Assembly: GCA_011763485.2 (NCBI GenBank)
Contig: JAANSK020243832.1
Coordinates: 1-23,998 of the forward strand
DNA: 23,998 nucleotides
Source: Isoetes engelmannii
Taxonomy: Eukaryota > Streptophyta > Lycopodiopsida > Isoetales > Isoetaceae
Direction of reading: 5' to 3'
A program made the translations under genes and the position numbers. Every line of letters starts with the position of its first letter. Position 1 is the first letter of the stretch. This document shows, in pieces, positions 10,801-19,800 of the stretch. The notes beneath the pieces are model-generated. The model saw nothing but the letters and a program-made list of their open reading frames with translations, had not been told where the DNA came from and did no database searches.

Positions 10801-13800
10801 TTTCAACAATTCGACCTAGTACATTGGGTGCTATTCTTTTTTGGAACTTTAGCGCCCAAGAGATATGCACTCTAACGTTGACTATTCATCTCTCTTCTAA
10901 CATAAGAGATGCTTTAAAAGTTGCTGTTGCTTGAGTTCCAAATAGTTGGCCAAGAACGATCCTGAATCCCTTTCCAGTCCAAGTGGACATGTGAAGAAAC
11001 AGCAGTTACTGTGTTAAGTCATTATACATTTATGGAGCATACTACCAAGCATTAGCTATAATTTAACACAGACTCAACAAGCTAAAGCAGCATCCAGGCT
11101 AAACCCTTCTTCACATAGAAAAGATCAAGTGGTTGATAAATGTATCCCCTCCTGTTCCAGCAAAATTGCTGCAATATGCATTACCGTTAGTAGAGAGCAA
11201 GAGATTGCTTTCTACCCTTCTAGGCATTTTCAAAATGCCCAACTTGGCAGGTACTTGCAGCTACTACTTGAAAGGAAAATCACAGTAGATTAACAAAGTA
11301 ATTAGCAACCAAATCGACAATGATATTTGTGAATCTATTCATCCAAGACACAACCAGGACACGTAAGCCCTGGAGATTGCCAATCAAGAACAGGAATGGA
11401 TAGAAGCAGATAAGCATTCAACTGCACAGACGTAGGTGCTTTCAACAAGGAAAGTTCAAGACAACATTGTTATAGCAGCTATGTTACCTTTGTAGATATG
11501 GCATGCAGAATAAAATGAGCAATTAATTTTTGGTAAGCCATACCTGTAGCTTATATTCCTGTTATAAAAATACCAGAAAACATACTTGCATAAACAAGAA
11601 ATAACTTACTGACGAACATTGCTGTAAAAATGTACAGAAAGTTTTTGTAGGTCTTTCATAAGCATATCAACATGCACTGGTACGCTAGAGTTGGCATCAC
11701 CTTCCTGGTAAGCTTTCGAAGCACGTTTAATATTATGGATGAAGATTCTTTCTCGTAGTACCCATATTGGCCTACAAAATGGATGGTGTTAAATTGGAAT
11801 TGAACATTGAGTACATATGTTATAAGACCCATACCGACACTTAGTTTTGGTGTCTGGTTCTGTCAGATCTCTCTTGGAGGCTAACCATTTCTTTCTATAT
11901 TTTGAAAACAACTCCTTTTCCACGCTTCCTGCATTTCCGAGCATTTGTGTTTATTTCTAAAGACACCATAATACTACGCAAACTTCAAGCATGTACCATA
12001 GTTGACAGTTGTATCAAGCAATTGGACCAGCAGCTTTAGCAAGAGTGGTTCATCTGCCCACTTTTCTAGCATATACCTGAAGATAATCATCGCTGAAATC
12101 GTCATAGAAGGCACCATAGACAGAATAAAAAGCAGCTGACAATTATTAGTCCTTAGATGTTCCAGATCCTCCCCATAACAGCTCACAGATTCAAGGCACT
12201 AGATAGAAATAATGGTAAACAAATTCCCATTAATTAGATGGCAATGCTACTCCTAAAATGACCATGTATACTGAAGTACAATATGATGTATTTTTGGTTC
12301 TGCTCCTCAAAAGGCATTAATATCTCCATCCTCATGTTGGCTTGACCTTGGTGCTCTTTTGGGGCACACAATTGGAGAATTCTACATTACGGTCTGACAG
12401 ACTCGGGAAACATAACTGCCGACATCATCTTACCATCATTTCTCTATAGTTCAGGACATAATGCCATCAGCTATTGTATCATATCTATTGTAACAGAGAA
12501 GAGACACTAACACATATCAACAAGCATCATTACGTTAACTCATTCTACAGTAACTTTACCAGTACACTTCGATTCCTGACAATGTACTCGTCTCGTAAAG
12601 TTAGTACAACCATTATCTCCAGCAGAAAGGCCTATTGAAAATGTATAGGATTTAACGTTCCACATATAAAGAATGATCAGATTAGATACTTTACTTAGAT
12701 AATCCGTGAAGTATGCAGGCAATTTCTTCTCTCGAATGTGAGCTTGTAACAATCTCTCTCGCAGACCCTATTACAGTAAGTGGAATAAAATTCTTCTTTG
12801 ACGGATATGGCTCACTGTCTAATATCTTGAAATCAGATAGAGAAGAACCCAATCCACTAATGGCAGCATCCAGGCGGAGAAGCATGATACGAAGGGAATC
12901 CTTTCCTGTTCCCTAAGTGACAGTTAGTGAGCAAGAAAAAGAAGATGGGAACACTTCATTTACATACCTATGTCTTTCTCATTCTCTGGCAGATTCTGGA
13001 AAAACTGCAATGGTTGATAAAAATACACCTTAAGAAGCTCTTGGGCAAGAGCAAGTTCCTTACTACTTGGCCTGTGCCAGATTGCACCATCCTCATCTGG
13101 AGCATTACTGCCATTTTTGAAACTCCAGGAGTTTTTGCAGTTTCTTAAAGAATCTGCTTGCAATGGCCTGCAAAAGGCACACCACAATGTTATTGAAGCA
13201 TATAGAAAATTTAGAAAATTATACATTACAATCCATGGACTTGCACCTCAACAGTCTATCTATATAGCCTCAATAATCTTCAATTACGATACTATTTCCT
13301 ACTTGCAATGAAAAGCAACAGGTAATATTAAAGCTTTCTACGATCATAAAGAGAAAGTTTGGGTAATAACAAAAAATGCATACTATCTTGCATGCCAGGA
13401 AGAGAAGTTTACTTCCTAAATCTGGGTAACATTATGTGGCACCACACCAAATGGGACAGCTCCAAGGATTTGCCTTGGTTTGTTGAATGGTTATAGTAAC
13501 ACAAAGTAGCGAACAACAAATTAGTAGACAACATTACTTACTTATACATGTTGGTTGGGTAGTACATGAGGATTATCTGTAGTAGAGACTTCACGAGTTC
13601 ATTTGCTGCATCATTAACCTTAGAAGGTAACAAACATTACGACTCAGAAAGTCACAGTTTTACTCAAAGACGAGCAGCAGATATGTGACGCAGACCTTAC
13701 GGGATGGCACCTCAAAGGAAAGAGAGATTATTTCCTTGAGAAGCCCCTTATGAACAACAAGTGCATCTCCTCCACAAACTGCTCTTGAAAGAACTTTCAA

Positions 13801-16800
13801 ATAATATGTAATTGTTCTTTCTTGTGATATAGACAAGGTCTGCCAAACATTTCACGGCATATGTAGCAGTAAACAGTTGATCAACTCTTCTAAAAAACGT
13901 GCTCTAAATTATTGGAGTAAGAAGGGTAACTGAAACCAACCGTTGATCCAGACTCTTTTATTGGCACAATATTGTTGCCATATTTGGTTTCTGACACTTC
14001 GAGAAGAGATGAATGAAGATTCTTCATAATAGACTTCAAAAGCAATTCAACACCTACGTCCGGGTTTGAACTAACAGCAGCATAACAAAGTGTACCAATA
14101 TCATCAACCACCCCAGGCAAGACATTTCCACGGACAAACTTCTCCACCATATTTAGTGCCTGTTTGATGTTTTGAAAAATTAGAGTTTTTACTTCAAAGA
14201 AATCAAGATATAAGCCTAAACCTAGAGCCACATTTATGCACCACAAACAAGCCAAAATGTCAGTAAAATGTGCCTACCTAATGCATCTAACAAACATAAA
14301 AGGTAACTAAATAATACCATTTCATAAAAAGGCGCACTCATCCTTTGAAATAATAGCCCAAGCATGAAGCTATAATGAGAGTCACTTTCCATAAGAAAAC
14401 TGTCTTCCAAGTCTCCGTCATCTTTAAGACAATCGCTGCAGCCAATGTGTCAGTGATGAATAGAGAGCTTATGTATAGGTTTCTCCTTCATTGGATCCTG
14501 TACTACTTAGAACTCTCAAAAGGCTATCATAGATATTGTAACTTGTGTTACGATGACCCCGGAAACAATAGAAGATAGATCAGTTTATTTAACTTTAAAA
14601 AGACTTGATTTTTCCTACAGGAAACCAGAGGGTAAACTATCCCATGGGACCAATCAAATATCACTTTGTCAAAGTGATGCTTTTCTGCAAGCGGTTGCTG
14701 CCAGTGGAAATGTGGATGGATCAACCTTAGAATGACAACCATACGCTTTGACAGTTGCATCCAAAATAAATGAAGATAAAAGGTACTCACATAGGTGATC
14801 CTAAGCTGGCGAGCAGAACAAATAGATGATCAAGCAACTTCTTAATCCATTGCTTCCAATCAACAGGAAATATTATAACGCCATCATCGTTGCTATAAGC
14901 ACAGACCTGCATACACAACATAAAGGGTCATCTTATCACATACTACATTCATGAGATATTGCACATAAAGTTCCATATGGAGCGAAGTTTGAGATTCTTA
15001 CATTTGATAAGACAGCAGTGTAAAATTGTAAAGTTGCCAACGTCTTAGGTGGGTCGTTAGCATCCAATCCCGGTAGTGTTGAGAACATGGATTTTGCTAA
15101 TTCTAGCCGAGCTTCTGCAGCAGCTTGACAATCAAACATCATCAAAATTGGTCTTGTAGCAAGAGATATAATCTGAAGACCGGACCCAAGTTGATGGGTT
15201 GCTGTCACCTGCACGATATTGTTACAGATATAGTGATTCTGCCAATGCACAGGCTAACTTCAATAATGTAAAATGACTAATATCTCATCCATCTTTTAGA
15301 GGCTGCTTGGTTTTTGGGGTTAGACAGGCGTCAGAATTGGGTAGTTGTATTTTCTAACATAGAACTACTAAAATAGCCTGAATGAACCTATTTAAGAACT
15401 TACTGCATCCATCGCTGTTTTAAATGACGATATAATAAATGGGAGGACTATGTCTGGCTCAATGTAACACAGCTTGGCTGCTGCTTCTGCAGAACACTTT
15501 GCCATCTCATCATCCTTACTGTATTGCCCTCTCTCTATCAAACGGAGCATAGACGCTGTGAAAGATTTCCTTTCAGCACATCCAAGGATTTCCTTTGTAT
15601 CTCCAGCTTTATAGATTGCTCTGCAAAATTAGCCAACTGCATTAAGTCTCTTAAACATGCTATGCATAGCAAATAATCGCGAACCTGTTTTCACGTGAAA
15701 TTCTCTTAAGAAATTGATCAATAAGATGCTGCAACAAGCTGCTAAGGCTTCCCGTCCAAGAACCACCATTGGATGGGTGATAATAACTGCAAGGTTTATA
15801 GACATTGTTTGATTAGCAGAATGTATAAACATCATGTTCCACTAACAGGATGAAAGGCACTTACAGTTCAAGGACATCTATTAGAACATCAAGGTGGGTT
15901 TGCGTGCTCGAACCTGGAGAAAGCAAATCAACCTAATAAAAAGTCAGATAAGTGGTTTGCAAGTGTGAAACAGCTTCATGTTCCTTACTATAGATCTTGC
16001 AATGCATTTTCGGAATAATGGGTTGCGGGGATATTGATAAAACGCATATGCAATATGATCAGGAACGTTATAGTGAATTGGAGATTGTGAGCCTGAATGT
16101 CCAACTGGGACCTGTGTTCAAACAATCATGCATATCAAATGTTAATTTTCTAAGGCATTTAATAATTTAATTATAGGAAATCAACTGATCTATGTTAAAG
16201 AAGTCAAAGAAAACATAACAATGATGTATTGGCATGACCAGATGTTTGTGGACAAGTAAATGTGGTCACCACAATTTCTGATGATCCTTTCTGGTGACAT
16301 GCTGTCCAATGTAACTTAGCTGGTTAAACTACCGGGCATAGGATTCAAAAGGAAGACTACAAGCCTACTATCAGCATGACATATTATCTCTTTTATTTCC
16401 TGAAACTGGGACACACATTAGTCATTTGCAACCTATAATGGCCAATGCCGGACAGAAAGGCGAGTCAATGACTAAGACGAGCTGAATATTTTAGGATACT
16501 CGTCTAGGAAAAAGATTGTGTAACTACATACTATAAAGCCTTTTATAGTGCGCTGACTAGATCCATATAAATTAGACTTTTTGATCGCTATCGCTTAGCT
16601 ACTTGTGAATGAGCGCCTGGTAATATCGTCCACTCATCTACGATATAATATTAGGGTTCAATTTCCTGTGAATATAAAGTGTAAACTAACTCCACAACTT
16701 ATAAAGCTACAATGAGCTATACCATCTCTCCATTTAGCTTCATCTGTTAAGGTCTTGTGATCACATCTGTCATCTCAATTCAGTTAGTTAAATCGAGCTC

Positions 16801-19800
16801 CTAGATTGCAATCTGCCATGTGGAATCCCTGAAGCAACTCTACAATGTACTTATGCTATGTTAAATGAATGCATCCTCCTGCTTTGACACTTCAAAGCAA
16901 AGCAAGGTAGACCTGTGATCTTGACAGCAGAAATCAACACCACGGTGCCAGCTTCAAAATATCTGATGCATCACCTGTCATTACTATGTCATAACAGTGT
17001 GGATCATTAGATCTTACACCCTAGCCATTAGAGCATAATTAGACCTATATTGACTGCTTCTTTAGCACCAATTCTAATGGATCACTTAAGAGATATGCAA
17101 GAATTACTTGGAACATTATATTTTACTCATGTGAAGGCCCTCCCCCAGAATGCACTAGTGAGGGCTGTGAGTCCAAAGAACTGTTCTGCTCATTATTATG
17201 CATATGCTCAGGCCAACATCCAAAAGACTCAGAACATTGACTTTCTTTTATTTTTCAATGTCTGGACCAGCACCCTGAAAGTGATTACTAAATCTGAGTG
17301 CCCTATTACTTTTCAGACCTAATCTGCTGCCTACTCTTTGTAGAAACTCTCTTTAGAAGATATTAGGGCGATCTAATTCCTAGGAGTCTTAAAATTGTTA
17401 ACACAGTTTACTTTCCCATTTTTTATGTATTCAATCGAACTGCCACCAAGATAAAATATCCGGTGAATGAAATCAATGGAGTTATCGCTACAAATAGGAT
17501 AAAAACCCACACCCTTTAATGAAGCTCGCTTGATTATTGTTAATAAATTTTTCTTCTTCTTCTCCTTTTCTGTAACTCTTTCTCCATGAGAAGGTATCAT
17601 TACCCATCTGTGTTCTCCCAATTAGCAGATGCATGTTTGTTTTTTTTTTGAGAAATACAAATTAAACTAGTAAGAAGAGGCTAATGTTCAGACAAGGGAC
17701 AGCTAAAACACATGTGACAAACGATGCAATATAGCCTTATGTTTCTCCAATATACTGCAATATACATGGAATGAGGTTAGATACTGGTGGAACATCCTTG
17801 GCAAATATTTCTCCCAAACTGTTGAGGGAAATATGCAACCATGTATGCAACGTCCTATAAGAGAAGTCCACTGAAAGCTCCAAAATGTTGAATGTTGTAA
17901 TGCACACCATAATCCAAAACATTCTTCCAACCATTCACTGCAATATTTAAACCCAAAGAGTGTTTACAATATTGACCATCTTTAGTTTATTTTTTTAGGT
18001 GTCTAACCTTGTGAACAGGCAAGGATCGCTCTTGCCATCCGTGGGAAGAAATAACGAAATTAGTCCTGCGGCCTCTAATGATGAATTGCAAGATAGATCT
18101 TCAAGCGCGGGTCTGAAAAAAAGGAGCGTTATAAGTTGTAAAATTGAGTAAAGTACAAAACTTTACCAGCACTTAGAGTTAATTACGACTTTGAGATGAA
18201 ATACGGTTATCAGTGTACAGTTCCAGTCTATGAAATTTATCTTGAAGAGTCAAAACTAAGGACCAATTATATCAATAGAACCAAACAAATGACATGACCC
18301 AGTTCTCTGAAATAACTTCATGCCAGCTATAATATCAGCATTTCGACAGGGAGATTACATGACAAACGTTTTATCTTCTCGAACAAGGCTAGTTTTTACT
18401 TGCCATGATATCCAATGGTCATTCCATTGTCTAGCAAATACTTCCCATGCCATTGAGAAGACTTCCTTTAAACACTCTTGGGGTGAGACAGGTAGATGAT
18501 GCATAGCGGCCCTATAAATAAGTGTGATGATGTGTTATCCCTAACTTTTATTGGCCTTTAAATATGCGGCATGTGGCACAAAGTAACAAGTTTTAGAACA
18601 TAGGGATGACTTTGCATTTTTTTCCTTGGCTGATCCCATTTTTAAGAAAATAACAATTAAACTTTATCATCCATCATGAAGTTAATTAGGACTTTGCAAT
18701 GAAATACGGTTATCAGTGTACAGTTCCAGTCTATGAGATTTATCTTGAAGAGTCAGAACTAACGACCATTTATATCAATAGAACCAAACAAATGACATGA
18801 CACCAGTTTTCTGAAATGACATGACAAACGTTTTATCTTCTCGAACAAGGCTAGTTTTTACTTGCCATGATATCCAATGGTTATTCCATTGTGTAGCAAA
18901 TACTTTCCATGTCATTGAGAAGACTTCCTTTGAACACTATTGGGGGGAGACAGGTACATGATGCATAGCGGCCCTATAAATAAGTGTGATGACAGTGTGT
19001 GTTATCCCTAATTTTTATTGGTCTTTAAATATGTGGCACGTGGCACAAAGTATCGAGTTTTAGAGCATAGAGGATGACTTTGCATTTTCTTTCTTGGCTG
19101 ATTCCATTTTTTAAAAATTAACAATTAAACTTTATCATCCAACAAGCACAACAGGTTTAGGAAACTAAATCATGTATTACAATCGCTACTGCTTATATAT
19201 GTGGTGTATCTAAAAACACTTCTTATACTGACGAATGCATTCCAAATTCAAGAAGAATGATTCACAAAAGATTTGCATAATGATAGAGTTTCTTCTCAAA
19301 TGCCGATGGATTTTATTTTGGGACAATCCAACTGAGCGATTAGGTACTTGAAGAATGTTAGCCACTAAGTTAACCATAGATAACATGGCTTATGCATGCT
19401 TAATGGAAGCCTGGGAGAAACTGATACTCCTTGGAAAGAAAACAATGTAGCCTACTGCAAGTTCCCAAGCACAACATGATACAGGAGCAGCCAGAGATTT
19501 GAAATGTATCAAGTGAAACTATCCAGCTTCAATAGCAGTGATAATCAGTTGGATGCTGTGGATTTAATTATAAGGTACGATTTAGTCTCCGTACTGTGAA
19601 AGGAATAATCCTGCCTCTCGAAAGCAGTCCACAAAGGGACTTTACAAGGACAACATGTTGAAAATTTCAGCTGATGGTTTTATTGTAAGACCATTAACGA
19701 CTCAAACAGCAGGAGATTTTTAATGCCACAATTGGGTATCTTCTCACAATGGGATTTTGAGATTCGTAGGCTAAGTATATTAATTGTGGGATCTAAGCAC

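Noticed and set aside
13696-13701. Exon 15 donor at GTAAGG (13701)
   Set aside because: Stronger consensus but puts the next exon out of frame; GTCTGC after AAG keeps the conserved K/VNDAANEL junction.
18178-19140. CRISPR-like or satellite array
   Set aside because: Only two long units, not a series of short repeats with spacers.
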